A stretch of 23,322 nucleotides of DNA from Bremia lactucae (GCF_004359215.1 NC_090621.1:3083758-3107079), one strand, 5' to 3'. Counted from the stretch's first letter, positions 8,910-20,111 are shown. Notes: a model not told the origin generated them from the sequence alone. Numbers and translations are program-made.

Positions 8910-9985
8910 ATGTCCGTAATTCTTCGCGATACGACCTCTCCTATGATCGTCGACGAAGGAGTACAATATCAAGCGTCATCGCCGCCTCTACCAGACTCTC
9001 ACGTTGACACGAAGATGGCGGCCTCCGTACCGCCGGAGATGAATGCGCCAACATCGTCGCTTCGTCAACTTCTTCAGGGTGATACCAAACTTCGCCGTGA
9101 TGCGGTACAAGCTCCGGTCTCTGTGCAATTGACGCTTCCACTCCCTCGAGCGGCAGACATCGAAGCCATTGATGCCCTGTATGACTCCGGTGCCAGCAAG
9201 GAAGCTGTGTCGGTGTTAATTGCCCGTGCTCGCCCGTATGACATGCCTCGTGCAAAGTTTGTGATGACGATTGCCACGGGCCGGGCTTTTGAACACACAA
9301 ACATCATGAAGATAGCGAACTCCTTTTTGAAAGACAATGGGAACCGTGTCGTTCAGCAGCAGATTCAAACGGTCCAAATTGGACAGCTCTCGAAAGGACG
9401 CAGCGGCGAATTACGTGTCAGGGTGAAAACCCGCGCGGCCTGTGAAGCACTAGCGCGGCAAGAGGTTAAGATTCTTGGAGGCAAGTACAAGTTCTCCGAG
9501 TTCGATATCCTCGCCGATCGCTACTACCTTGATGTGTCGGGTGTGGACAGTGATTTCGAGGACAAATTGTTGGTGGAAGGGTTTCACGACCATGGGGCCC
9601 AGCCCATATACGCCACCTTCCGCGACGTAAGCCTTACGACGGGTCTCACAACAGCAACGTTTCGCATCTACTTTCGCACGACGCAGTGCCCGGGAGCACT
9701 GATGGTCGATGGGAAAGTTTGTGAGCAAGTTGTGTTCGGCGGACGTGTCTACCCGGCTCTTGGAAGGGATGCTGCGTTTCCTTCTCAGCGTCTTGGATTT
9801 GGTCAACGCTCACCGTTCGCTCTCTCGCTAGACTCCGTTCGTTCCCCTCCGGGGGGAACACCTGTGGCGTCGGCACCTAGTCACTCACCCGGAGGCAAGA
9901 CATCGTACGCTGACGCTGTCAAGCGACGCATGCCTTTGTCTACCAAGCCTGATACTAAGGACGATGCTACGAGTGTACTGTCCCT
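8910..9985 (+). CDS. ORF1-like protein of a non-LTR retrotransposon, cut by the gap
   Basis: 358 codons are open from ATG 8910 to the N gap. Residues 1-70 are low-complexity. The middle is globular (QLSKGRSGELRVRV, then ARQEVKILGGKYKFSEFD). A second block resembles an RNA-binding ferredoxin-like fold (RYYLDVSGVD, GLTTATFRIYF, GKVCEQVVFGGRVYP), followed by a Pro/Ser-rich tail with KTSYADAVKR. This architecture fits ORF1 proteins that bind the RNA of LINE-type elements. No endonuclease or reverse transcriptase is visible because the sequence ends at the gap, so the class is inferred. GC content and codon use are higher in GC than those of the kinase neighbour. The frame reads through the Ns into unrelated sequence; that continuation is not real. 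Confidence 0.5.
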
Positions 9986-9996
9986 NNNNNNNNNNN
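9986..9996. other. Assembly gap (11 N)
   Basis: Eleven undetermined bases. The block identical to 4368 and onward begins at the very next base (9997), so contigs were probably joined here and the true distance is unknown. Confidence 1.
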
Positions 9997-10493
9997 ATTT
10001 GTGTTCTATCTTCGCGATTACGAGATGCGTACACCTTTGCGTTTCTATTATCCTCTTTAGAACAGAGTGCATGGAAACTTTCGGATTAGACATTTATGTT
10101 CAACCGCCCTTTATTAAAGTGTACGTCGGCTACAAAATAGTAATATTAAAACGCAGCTCTACTGGCGACCTGTTGTGGGCAGCATATCATTAAAATGGAG
10201 TGATACCGACAAAGACGATTTTGCAACATGTGCTACCGCTCCACGCTGCACTCCAGAAACGCTTCAAAAAAAGCTCGTGGGGCTTAATCCGTGCGATTCT
10301 AGATAGCTTTGACCCTATTCGAAGCATGACGAAAGCAGAATGCTTTCAAGGATCTATTTTTTTTTGTTCTTGCGCTTGAGTCACCTGTAATCGAATTGGT
10401 CAATGCTGCCACATACACGTGCAGCTTTCCTACCGACGTATTCAGATATCATTCAAAACCTAAAATTGCTGACAGACATTGCAATACAGTAAA

Positions 10494-11049
10494 TGTAACG
10501 GGCTAAAGTTGCCATAATGTACATAGTCCCCGTTAAGTACACTTGGTGTACTTAAGAGGATGGTCAATTACTTAAATATAGTAATTAGACACAGCACTCG
10601 GGTGTGGTGCACATTTGTGACAAAACCTTGTGTATGTGATGCACATGGGTGTATTAACATTAGGAGGGATGACGCCTAGCGTCATCCGTGATGAGGGCTA
10701 GCGTTATCCGTTACGCGATGTATCTAGAAAGATACGCTCGCAATACATGTAAGTGTTATCTGCAGCGATGATATTTTGGATTGGTAAGCAATTATGTATA
10801 TATATTTAATGCGATTTAAATAGTCATCAGTCTGAGAACTACTTCCTACTTAGTAAGTGCGCACGAGGTGTCGGATCACCGCTCCCGTGACGACACTTTA
10901 CTAGAGTTCTTAGTGCGTTGGGTGATGTCGCTAAGGCGCCCACCACAACTACCTCACTGCATGCAAGAGAAGACGGTCTAACCGCCTCCTCGCTGTGCTT
11001 TGGTATGTGCTAAGTAGAGTGTGGCCGCATAAAGACGTTCCCGCCAACA
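10494..11049 (+). repeat. Solo Gypsy LTR upstream of the kinase, copy 2
   Basis: Same LTR and same boundaries as 4865-5420 (offset 5629), with both hairpins retained (10533-10555 and 10667-10687). It shows that the LTR insertion predates the duplication or haplotype split. Confidence 0.85.
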
Positions 11050-11707
11050 GTGAGCATAAGCACGATCGCTAAGTGGTATAGATTTGCTCTCAACGCAATT
11101 TACTCGGATACCAGTTGAACAGTCGTTGACATTGACAAGTTATGCATCTTGTCATGAGCGCGAATACAAGCTTGAGCATAAATTGCCTCCACTTTATTTG
11201 GTCTCAGTCTCGAAGCAAATTGTTTGGTTGACACCCGTGGTTGGATCTGATGAGATCGTTTCCATCAGCCACGTCACTTCCAAGCTCCGTACTCGCTTCA
11301 TCGACTTCCAGTATTTTCTAGATCACATGTTGGGCTTAAAGATCTTAGCAATTACTAAATTGAACGCTTTCTTGTGCTACAGCAATCGCAGACAAGTATC
11401 CAATCTCAGGTACATCTTTGCGAAAAGATTTTCGTTTTTAAGTCAAGACCGATCTCTTAGGAGGGTTTGAAAGTGTTGGATGCTTGCGGCTTGCTGAATA
11501 CACTGTAAATACTGTCTACCGCTAGATGAGCACATTACATAGAGACACGTTTCTTGTGGCTTTTTCGAGTCGGTTGTGAGAAGGACATTGTCTAGAAGTA
11601 AGAGCGTCTTGGGGACGTCAACGTAGGATAAATAACTTATCGCTTATTTGATTTGCGTAAACGCTTTGCTAGTAATTATTTGCTCACTGAAAGTTCTGGG
11701 TAATTGG
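11050..11707 (+). other. Kinase upstream region, copy 2, no firm gene
   Basis: Counterpart of 5421-6078 with the same unassigned 128-codon open frame (11084-11470). No protein difference between the copies was seen, as expected for very recent duplicates, so conservation gives no evidence of function. Confidence 0.3.
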
Positions 11708-11889
11708 ATGATGAATTCAGAAGACACTTATCAAAGATCCCACAAAATTGCTAAAAGCCTAAAGTTCGAGGCTGTGTCTTCAAATAATGTGTCCCTTCTC
11801 AAGATTCGGTCGTCTGAATGTGCTATAAATGTTGTCTCTTGCACGCCGATTCACCGTCCAGCAAAGACTGTCCGTTTTGCTGGTCAACA
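11708..11889 (+). CDS. Possible upstream exon of the kinase gene (copy 2)
   Basis: Counterpart of 6079-6260, with the same KTVRFAG end and the same candidate 66-bp intron (11890-11955) that removes the in-frame TAA. Equally speculative. Confidence 0.35.
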
Positions 11890-11998
11890 GTAACAACATA
11901 ACTCAACACGACATTTATATGAGTCGACTTTGGTCGTTTTTGCCCGGACAAAAAGTTTATCTGTGTGGGGTTGCATTGCCTGCTTATCTTCTTCTACC

Positions 11999-13718
11999 AT
12001 GCCGTCTACGCTTACAAAGGCTGAGACTGCGGACTTTGCAACGTCTAAAGTATTGGACCAAGCCCCACAAAAGGCTAGCGAGGCACCGACGCTTTGCCAA
12101 GAAAAAAATACTGATAGACGTCGGCGCTTTACTTTGAACAAACTCACCCGCAAGCACCATGCTATTACCGAGGCTGAAAATGAGGACGCAGCGGATGTGT
12201 CATATCCTGTCTCTACAGACAGCTTTAGTGATTTAAGTCTCAAAGAAAGCGGCTTGACACACACGGTGGGACCTCAAGATTTCGATTTACTATGTGTTAT
12301 TGGCCAAGGAGCTTTTGGAAAAGTGATTCAAGTCCGACACCAGCCAACTGGCGAGATACTGGCCATGAAAGTACGTGGCAATAATTAAATATTCCTTTTA
12401 TTGCAAAGTATGGCGACGATTGAGCGTGTTTATGTATTAGTAGATTGTCTCGAACAAGTACATTGTGCAGCACAACTCAGTGTCGTGTCTTCAGGCCGAA
12501 AGAGACATAATGACGAAAATAAGTCATCCGTTTCTTATCAGTCTGAAATATGCTTTCCAGACCAAATCTAACGTATATTTAGTGATGCCATTCGTGGCGG
12601 GAGGAGAGCTATTTCATCATCTTCATAGACAGGGGTTGCTGCTTGAAAGCTCAGCAAAATTCTATGCTGCAGAAATCGTACTTGCGTTGGAGCACCTGCA
12701 CTCAAAAGGCATCATTCATCGGTACTTTCGGCATTATTGAGCGTTCATTAATAATAAGTATTGATGTTATGTTTTGTACAGCGATTTAAAGCCTGAAAAC
12801 GTGCTGCTTGGCGCTGATGGACACATTTGTCTCACAGATTTCGGTCTTGCCAAAGAAATGGCCGCTGTAAAGTACTTTAATGAAAAAAAAAATGAAATTC
12901 AATGCCAAACTAACTACTTTTCTTGCTTGATAGGAGGACGATTTGACGAGTACCATGTGTGGCACGAATGGTGCGTATCGTCCATTGTTTGTGGTTGCTG
13001 TGTTTAATATATTTTGCACTTTTGCTTGTTTAATAGAATACATGCCGCCAGAAATGATTCGTCGAAAAGCCTACAATAAAGCTGTTGATTGGTGGGCACT
13101 TGGTGCTCTTATCTACGAAATGGTCACGGGTTATCCACCTTTTCGACACAAGAATCGGAAAAAATTACATCACAAAATATTAAATGAAAAGGTAAAAACT
13201 AAGGAATGATACACGCTAAATATTGTACTGACATTATGCCTTTTATATTGCAGCTGCTACTTCCAAAGTGGCTTGGCGCTGATACCCACTCAATTTTAAA
13301 ACAACTGCTAGAGAGAAATGTTGACAAGCGACTTGGGTCTGGCAAATCGACAATGTTTCAAGTAAAAGGAGTACAAGCAATTAAAAAGCATGCTTTTTTC
13401 AAAAGCATAGATTGGGGTCTACTGGAGCAAAAAACGGTACAGCCACCGATTTTACTAAATGTAGTAAGCAATACGGATACCACGTACTTTTCTGAAGAAT
13501 TTACGACGCTGGACGTCGGACCTCGCAGTCGTGCTGGTAGTTCCAGTGCTAATGGCGATTCAAAGAAGCTATTTGCACGTTTTTCGTGGGTTGCCGATGA
13601 TGCTTTAAGCTTTGCTGATATCGTTCGGGGTAGTAGTGCAAAGGAAGATTTGACAGTAGTAGCTGCTGATGGCGTTGCAAAAGTGGTGCTGAGTGAGACA
13701 TTAGACGCGTCTTACTAG
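11999..13718 (+). CDS. AGC-family Ser/Thr protein kinase, S6K-like (copy 2)
   Basis: Exons 11999-12370, 12444-12721, 12782-12866, 12934-12970, 13037-13191 and 13254-13718 encode 463 residues with all catalytic and regulatory motifs of copy 1 intact. Coding differences noticed: one silent change (CTG for TTG near 12696) and two replacements in the C-tail after the hydrophobic motif, Gly436Ser and Val438Ala. Intron 3 has one extra A and intron 4 two extra T. Both copies therefore look functional on paper. They may be alleles of one gene laid end to end by the assembler, or recent tandem paralogues. Confidence 0.9.
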
Positions 13719-14142
13719 TAAAAACCAATTCTATTGCAGCTTTAAAAAATGAACCTGATCGACTTGTACACTAAAACATCTAGCGCGCGTGCAATAGCCA
13801 TTAAGAATAACAAGGTTCTATTCACCGGAACCGTGGAGCATATCCAGATTTAGCGATCACCAAATTGCTCCTTAATTCAAATTAGGCGGCCTTGTCATTC
13901 TCTTTTGTATGTACTGTCATTTCTACTATACACGTTCTTGTCTGCATCGTTGAGATTCCTGACGTTGCCGTACGAAAAAGCGATACAGAGCACAGTTTTC
14001 TCTACTCGAGCTCCGGGTCACGATAAATATTAACGTGTCTATCAATCTAAGTACAACATAGTTTGCAACCGTTGCGAATTGAAAATAGACTACATTTTAG
14101 CAACCTTTGCGACTTTAACGAAGATAACGCCAACTAAAGCAG

Positions 14143-14411
14143 CTTTCGAACCCCTTTGCAGCAAAATAGCCGCTATTTAGGGTGCTATGCCTTTATGGTA
14201 CACGTCCCTTAAGTACAGGTCTATTAATGCGTTTGACCTGCCACTCCGATGAGGAAAAGTTAGTGACACACTCCTGTGTATGTGTTGCACACTTGGTGCA
14301 TACAAGTACGGACGTCATCTGCGAGCCGAAGTGTATAGCATACATACGCTCGCCATATAAATGCGAGCTTACATCATAACTGTTCATAAAACTGACTTAC
14401 ATTCAAATATA
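14143..14411. repeat. Diverged LTR-like debris after kinase copy 2
   Basis: Related to 8510-8760 but with many substitutions and indels, in sharp contrast to the near-identity just upstream. It shares with the solo LTR a block like CTGTGTATGTG followed by TGCACA and a GGTG-A/T run, plus ATACGCTCGC. I infer a fragment of an old LTR of the same broad group. Confidence 0.4.
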
Positions 14412-14617
14412 TTAAAAAATAGGGAAAATGCAAAGCCACATTTATCCCACACCACTCCGGCCAATACCTACCAAAGCGACTACTAGTGCTAGCGCAGCGC
14501 CGTGGAAGTAGAGGATGAATACTTATATTCTGCAGACGTTATAGGGATATATTATCTTACATTATTTTACAATGCAATACACATTCCGATAATGAACAAT
14601 CTAAATCACTTGGAAAG
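14412..14617. other. No feature supported
   Basis: AT-rich sequence between the LTR-like debris and the Gypsy B LTR. No gene or repeat was identified. The last five bases before the LTR (GAAAG, 14613-14617) would be the target duplication of Gypsy B, which cannot be tested because the other end is out of the window. Confidence 0.4.
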
Positions 14618-14726
14618 TGTAGGCGGGCACGTCGTAATGCGGCCACGCTCTACTTAGCACATACCCAAGCACAGCGATGAAGCGGTTAAACCAGCTTTTC
14701 TTGCGTGCAGTGAGGTAGTTTTGGTG
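14618..14726 (-). repeat. Gypsy B 3' LTR, distal part (split by Copia)
   Basis: In minus orientation this is the last 109 bases of the LTR, ending in TGT/ACA at 14618. It aligns with the end of the solo LTR (5420 downwards). The alignment breaks at 14726, where the Copia element begins, and resumes at 19704. Bases 14722-14726 (TGGTG) are the left target duplication of Copia. Confidence 0.85.
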
Positions 14727-14928
14727 TGTTGAAGGAAGATTTGGACATGGGCAAGGACGGGGCGAGATATGACTGATGACACTACCTGTCTTTCCTGACC
14801 GGTCAACCTAGGTGTTGCACTGCAACCAACCGATTGATTGGTGAGGAAGTTTACAAGTTTGAACAGTTTACTGGTAGGCTAAAACGTAATAACAGAATCC
14901 TTTTTACTATCGAGTATTGATTTGAACA
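14727..14928 (+). repeat. Copia 5' LTR
   Basis: 202 bp, TG...CA ends, same length as the partner at 19502-19703, with five transition differences. Confidence 0.95.
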
Positions 14929-14940
14929 GGTTATGAGCCC
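14929..14940 (+). promoter_or_regulatory. Copia primer-binding site, half-tRNA type, overlapping the start codon
   Basis: GGTTATGAGCCC directly follows the 5' LTR. Its complement GGGCTCATAACC matches the anticodon stem-loop of eukaryotic initiator methionine tRNA (anticodon CAU). Drosophila copia and yeast Ty5 are known to prime from that internal tRNA region. The gag-pol ATG (14933-14935) lies inside the site. Confidence 0.75.
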
Positions 14941-17900
14941 AAATGACAGCTCCGACGACGCGGCACAGGCGCCGCCAATCACAGGTCGCGAAAGGACCGT
15001 GACGCCGCCTGCCGAAGTCGTCGACCCGCCAACCCACGAAAGGGGCGCGGACGTGAATGAGAGGATCCTCAAGGTGCTCATGGGACTCGAAGGTCGCATG
15101 GAGCGCATGGAAGCGTCCCAGATGCAGATGGACGAGAACGAGCGACTTCGAGGTGCAATCGAGAGTGGACTCTTCAGCTCTCTGCTTGGCCGAAACATGG
15201 GCAACGCTGGACCGATGCACCTGGACGCTCTTGGCAACTCGCCGCCGAGACGACAAGCTGTGTATCAAGCGCATGACCAGCCAAGGCAGCACCCGAGAGT
15301 GTCACCGGCTCAAGGCGCCCACGTTGAACCGCTCGGACCGCAGTATGCGGCGCCGGACTTACGGCAAGGCTTCCCACCGCAACAGATGCCTCAACAAGCT
15401 CAGCAAGTGCCATGCCCCACGCATCGCGTGCCGGACGCACGTCAACGAAAGCTGGCGATCAGGAAGTTTGACGGTAGTGAGCTATACCATGGACTCGGCT
15501 CCCGTTCTCTTGATTGGGGGAGAACATTTCTCCGCCAAGTTACGATGGCCCAGCATGCGTGCGGATTCGCCTGGTCCGAGGAAGTTAAAGCTGACTTACT
15601 TGGACACTACTTGAGCGGAACCGCAGAGCGCTATTATAACAAGCAGCTGGAGTTATGGTGGACACAATTACCGACGCTGGATCATGTCATGGAAAGGCTC
15701 CATCAGACTTTCAAGACCACAATCACGGCTTCGCAGTCAATCCAGCTCTTCACGGCGCGTAAAGACCCCAAGAGAAGTTGGCCGGAGCATTACCTTTACT
15801 TGGTTGCTGTCAGCGACGCGTGTGGTGGTGCGGACCAACAGGTGCTGGATAATATCGTGCATTATGCGTCGACGGAACTGAGTACGGTGCTTATGGCTAA
15901 GTACGATAACTCAAGAGTGGATTTTTTGCGTCAAGCTGAGGAGCTCGCCCACTTCGCGCAGTCTGTAGAGCTGGAGTCGGGGAAGGGCCGGGCTCTAGGA
16001 CGAGATGTTGTTGCGCTCGTGGACGAGGTCTCAGCAAAGAGGGAGACACGCACGTGCTTTGGGTGCGGAAAGGCCGGTCACATTAAGGCCAACTGTCGAA
16101 GCAAAGATCGTAGTAGTCACGATGGTCGTCGTGGAAAGCATGGCGTAGACCTTGTTTTGACGATCAACGATCGTGGACTCAAGAAGAAGAATCCGCATTT
16201 TGGTTATGCTGGAAAAGATGCGAAGGACGAGCATGACGAGTGGATCTTGGATAGTGGTTCAAGTCGTCACCTCGTGAAGGATGAGAGCCTGTTGCTAGAT
16301 GCACCAGACTGCAACTATCAGTGCAACATGGCGGATGGAGAAACACTATCCCTGTCAAGAGTCGGTAGCGTCCGTTTATGCGTTATGGCAGGTGGCAAGG
16401 AGCGGACGGTCAAGCTTACTGAAGTGTACCTTGCGACTGAACTCGAGCGCAACATTGTCTCATATGGAAAACTCGAGCTCAAGGGTTTTGGATTGGTGTA
16501 CGATGGCGCGACGCGCTCGCTCGCCAATCGCAGCAATGGGGAAGTGGCTTTCGATTTGACTATGGAGAACAACGTGCTTTACGTTAAGACTGTGGAAACA
16601 TTGCACTTAAGGAGCATGCCAAGTGATGTACTAATGTCAATACTGGCTGAAGAAGGAGCGACTGAGTCATCGTTGGGAGTGCAAAGCGGTACGCTCATGC
16701 ATTTTCACCAGCGACTTGGACACCTTTTCTTCGACACGGTGGAACGAATGGCGAAGGATCCTGCGTCAGGGATCAAACTCACGGATCGGCGCAGACTCAC
16801 GTGTTTGTCATGTGCTGAAGGGAAGCACACGAAGAATTCTCAATCGCAAAAGGACACCGGCGTAAATGCACCAATCGACAGGATTGGTGGAGTTATCTGC
16901 TCAGATCTAAAGGGACCTATGACGCCTAAGGACCGACATGGAAACAGATATCTCGTGAATTTTATCGATCACAAGTCGAATTACTGCCGCGTGTTTCTTG
17001 CCCCAACTAAGGATCAAGCAGCGAAGAAGTTTGAACACTTTTTGGTGTTTTTTGAAAAGCGACTTAATTGTCGTATTCACGTGCTACGTACGGACGGCGG
17101 CGGGGAGTACCAGAATGTGGACTTATTCCGCAAGCGCACTGGAGTAGCCCGTCAAGTCTCAGAGGCAAGAAATCAAGCTTCGAACGGCAAGGCGGAGCGA
17201 ATGTATCGGACCGTTCTCAATATGGCTCGGTCCATGATTTTTGCAAGCCGCCTGCCCTTGACATTTTGGGGAGATACGCGGCGTACATCTTGAACAGGAG
17301 TCCGACAAGCGCAAACTTGCGACGCGCGTCGCCAATACAGGTTCTCACGAAGGTTGTCCCCGACTTGCGCAACATAGTGGTATTCGGCTCAAGTTGCACG
17401 GTCTATCGAGACCCTCGCAAGAACTCGCTCGCACAACTAGCACAAGTTGGCATTATCGTCGGGAGGAGCGACGAAACTAAAGGCTATCGAGTCTTTTTGC
17501 AGAAGGATAACGTCGTGGTCGTCACGCAGCATGTGAAAAACATTGCGACGCTCAGTGACGAGCAAAATGAACAGCTTCAGCGCGCACTCAAATACGAAGA
17601 TCAAGCCGGAACAGCTGTTTCCAGGAGTGCAGAATCGTCTGAATTGTCGACGGCGTCACTAGCGGTCTCATCAAAGCAGAGGAAGAAAGGGAAATTAACT
17701 GTGGGTAGCGGAGGATCGAAGGAGAAGTCATGGACCCGCTCGTCACACGGCACGCGTGGTGCGTCGAAGCGAGCTCAGGAAGTCGCGGCACAGGAGGAGC
17801 CAGCGAGTAATATGAGCATCGTAAACCATGTGTATGAGCGTGATCCGAAGAACTACGGCGAAGCAATGCGAAGTCCTAAAAGCGAGGACTGGAAGAAGGC

Positions 17901-19446
17901 GATGTGTGACGAATTGGAAGCGCTCGAGAACAACGACGTTTGGCATCTTATCAAGCGTCCGAGCAGCAGCAATGCACTCCACACGAAGTGGGTGTACAAC
18001 ACAAAGATGACTGCTGATGGGGTTGTCGAACGCCTTAAAGCGCGACTTGTGGCGTGCGGCAATGAGCAAGTGTTTGGAGTTGACTATGTCCTCACATTTG
18101 CTGCCGTGATGGACATGTCAACGGTGAAGATAATATTGGCTCTTGCAGCTACGTGGGGAGTCGTCGCAAAGCATGGCGACATCCCTAACGCCTACGTAAA
18201 GGCTGACAAAGAGGCTGATTTGGAGATACTTCTACAAGTACCAAGAGGAATGGACGTGAGCAGTGATACTATCAAGTCACTAGGGGCATCGAGCGTGAGT
18301 GAACTGGCTTTACAGCTTCGCAAGAGTTTGTACGGCCTTAAACAGGCCGGGAGGCGCTGGAGCCAATTACTACATGCACGGCTTATTGACGTTGGTTTCC
18401 AGCAGTGCGTGTCGGATATGTGTTTATACTGGAAGAAGGATGGGAGAGACCTCGTGATTGTCGGGGTCTACGTTGATGACTTGCTAGCTACTGGTACGGA
18501 CGCGGCAGCAGTCGACCGTTTCTTCGCGAGTCTAGGCAGTCTGTCTATCAAGGACCTAGGAGCAGTCAACAAGTTCCTGGGAATGCGTCTGGAGATTGAC
18601 AATGAAGGAGGATATATTATCGATCAAGAAGTTGCAATTAATGACATCCTGAAAGATCATGGTCTCGAAGATGCAAACTCAACGCGGACTCCCATCAGTG
18701 CAGATTGTTACGAGGTCCCGACAACAGACAGCGCTCTGCTTGTTGATGCAGAAGGAGGAGCTCCAAGCATTCGAAGCTTTCAATCGCTCGTCGGTAGTCT
18801 TCTCTGGGTGTCGATATGTACGCGGCCAGACATTGCATTTGCCGTCCACAAGGCGACGCGCCAGACGCACCAGCCGCGAGTCCATGAGTACAAGCTCGCG
18901 AAACGCATCGCGAGGTACTTGAAGGGTACCTGCAGCTTCAAGCTACGGATGACACCGGCGACGAGCGCGCGCGAGACAGTGAACTTGGAGTCGTACTCAG
19001 ACGCGGACTTCGCTGCTGAAAAGCTGGACCGAAAGTCGTTGACCGGCGGGGTCATCTTCTTGAACGGCATGGCGGTGAGTTGGACGGCCAAGAAACAAGG
19101 CGGCATCTCTCTTTCCACCATGGAAGCCGAATTTGTTGCCGCTTCGGAGCAAACGCGCGAGTTACTTGGGATCCGAGAGATGTTGCGCTAAATTGGGATG
19201 CCACCTGGACTGCCGATGACGCTGTACATCGATAGTCAAGCCGCTATCAAGCAGCTGGATGGCGAGGCGTCTTCCTTGAAAGCCAAGCACATCGATGTGC
19301 GGCTCAAGTTTGTGGGGGACTACTCACGACGCGAGATTATACAGGCGCAGAACGTCAGGTCTGAAGCCCAGGTTGCTGACCTAATGACGAAGGCCCTGGA
19401 TGCGGCCAAGCTTGCGTCGCTGTGCGAGTTGATGAGCCTCGGGTAG
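14933..19446 (+). pseudogene. gag-pol: Copia gag-pol polyprotein, one frameshift and one stop
   Basis: The frame from ATG 14933 runs 786 codons. Gag (about residues 1-400) ends in a CCHC zinc knuckle, [14 protein letters not shown] (375-388). The protease has DSG at 440. The gag-pre-integrase zinc motif lies near 588-635 ([14 protein letters not shown]). The integrase has Asp658 (SDLKGP), Asp721 (RTDGGGEY) and Glu755 (NGKAER). After FWGD, near 17270, a small deletion shifts the frame; the + frame ending at 19191 continues with [10 protein letters not shown]. The RT follows, with YVDD at 18469-18480 and SLYGLKQAGR, and then RNase H (YSDADFA, STMEAEF). A TAA at 19189-19191 interrupts RNase H; the same frame continues (LYIDSQAAI, KHIDVRLKFV, ADLMTKAL) to TAG at 19444. 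Known family order; product inactive without both lesions being bypassed. Confidence 0.95.
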
Positions 19447-19492
19447 AGGCAGGACTCGAGGAAAAGAAGGGGAATATGGTGGTGCCGCAGTC

Positions 19493-19501
19493 GAGGAGGA
19501 G
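19493..19501 (+). promoter_or_regulatory. Copia polypurine tract
   Basis: GAGGAGGAG directly abuts the 3' LTR. A second purine-rich run (GAGGAAAAGAAGGGGA) lies about 30 bases upstream. Confidence 0.65.
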
Positions 19502-19703
19502 TGTTGAAGGAAGATTTGGACATGGGCAAGGACGGGGCGAGATACGACTGATGACACTACCTGTCTTTCCTGACCGGTCAACCTAGGTGTTGCACTGCAA
19601 CCAATTGATTGATTGGTGAGGAAGTTTACAAGTTTGAACAGTTTACTGGTAGGCTAAAACGTAATAACAGAATCCTTTTTACTATCGAGCATTAATTTGA
19701 ACA
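19502..19703 (+). repeat. Copia 3' LTR
   Basis: 202 bp, matching 14727-14928 except for five transitions. It is followed by the TGGTG target duplication. Confidence 0.95.
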
Positions 19704-20111
19704 TGGTGGGCGTCGTAGCGACCTCACCCAACGCACAAAGTACTTTGGTAAAGTGTCGTCACGGGAGCGGCAATCCGGCTCCTCGTGCGCACTTAGCAAG
19801 TAAGAAGTAGTTTTCAGACTGATTTATATTGAATCGTATAAAGTAGAAAACCTAATTAAATTAATTATAAACGCCATCTCTGTTGGTATGCACTGATATG
19901 TATTGCGAGCGTATTACTCTAAATACCTCCTATATTGGATGACGCAAGGCGTCATCCCTATTAATGTGAATGCACCTATGTGCTTTACATACACAAGGGT
20001 TGGTCAACAAATGTGAACTTCACCCGAGTGCTGGGTCTAATTGCTTTATTTAAGTAATTGACCATACTTAACGGAGACTGCGTAACATTGAAGCAACTTT
20101 AGCCCGTCACA
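19704..20111 (-). repeat. Gypsy B 3' LTR, proximal part (split by Copia)
   Basis: In minus orientation the LTR starts TGTGACGGGC at 20111 and runs to the Copia insertion. Both parts together, with one copy of the 5-bp duplication, make about 512 bp, against 556 bp in the solo LTR; part of the difference is a missing hairpin near 20070. The hairpin GGATGACGC/GCGTCATCC (19937-19957) and the ATACGCTCGCAATACAT-like block are shared with the solo LTR. Start and orientation are supported by the adjoining minus-strand polypurine tract. Confidence 0.85.

Larger units (their letters stand above)
9997..14142 (+). repeat. Segmental duplication, copy 2
   Basis: Near-identical counterpart of 4368-8509, starting directly after the gap. 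9997-10493 corresponds to the gene-free region before the solo LTR, and 13719-14142 to the kinase 3' flank; neither holds a gene. Beyond 14142 the identity falls abruptly. Confidence 0.95.
14727..19703 (+). mobile_element. Complete Ty1/Copia retrotransposon, 4977 bp
   Basis: Both LTRs are 202 bp (TGTTGAAGG to TTTGAACA), flanked by perfect 5-bp duplications TGGTG (14722-14726 and 19704-19708). The solo LTRs at 4865 and 10494 show the uninterrupted target (CCACCAC on the + strand there). The LTRs differ at five positions, all transitions, so the insertion is fairly recent but not new. The order gag, protease, integrase, RT, RNase H is that of Copia. A frameshift and one stop disable the single gag-pol gene. 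Confidence 0.95.

Noticed and set aside
9881..10093. Minus-strand ORF across the N gap
   Set aside because: It runs through the Ns and is antisense to better-supported sequence on both sides.
8910..10193. 427-codon ORF reading across the N gap
   Set aside because: The frame joins the ORF1-like protein to the gene-free flank of kinase copy 2 through undetermined bases; only 8910-9985 is supported.
14851..15440. Minus-strand ORFs opposite Copia gag
   Set aside because: Shadows of the well-supported gag frame.
14618..20111. Reading the split LTR as a 5' LTR in + orientation with a + strand gag downstream
   Set aside because: No TGG-type primer site follows it, while the minus strand shows a polypurine tract against TGTGACGGG, and the adjacent pol is on the minus strand. 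Not fully excluded if the element was rearranged.
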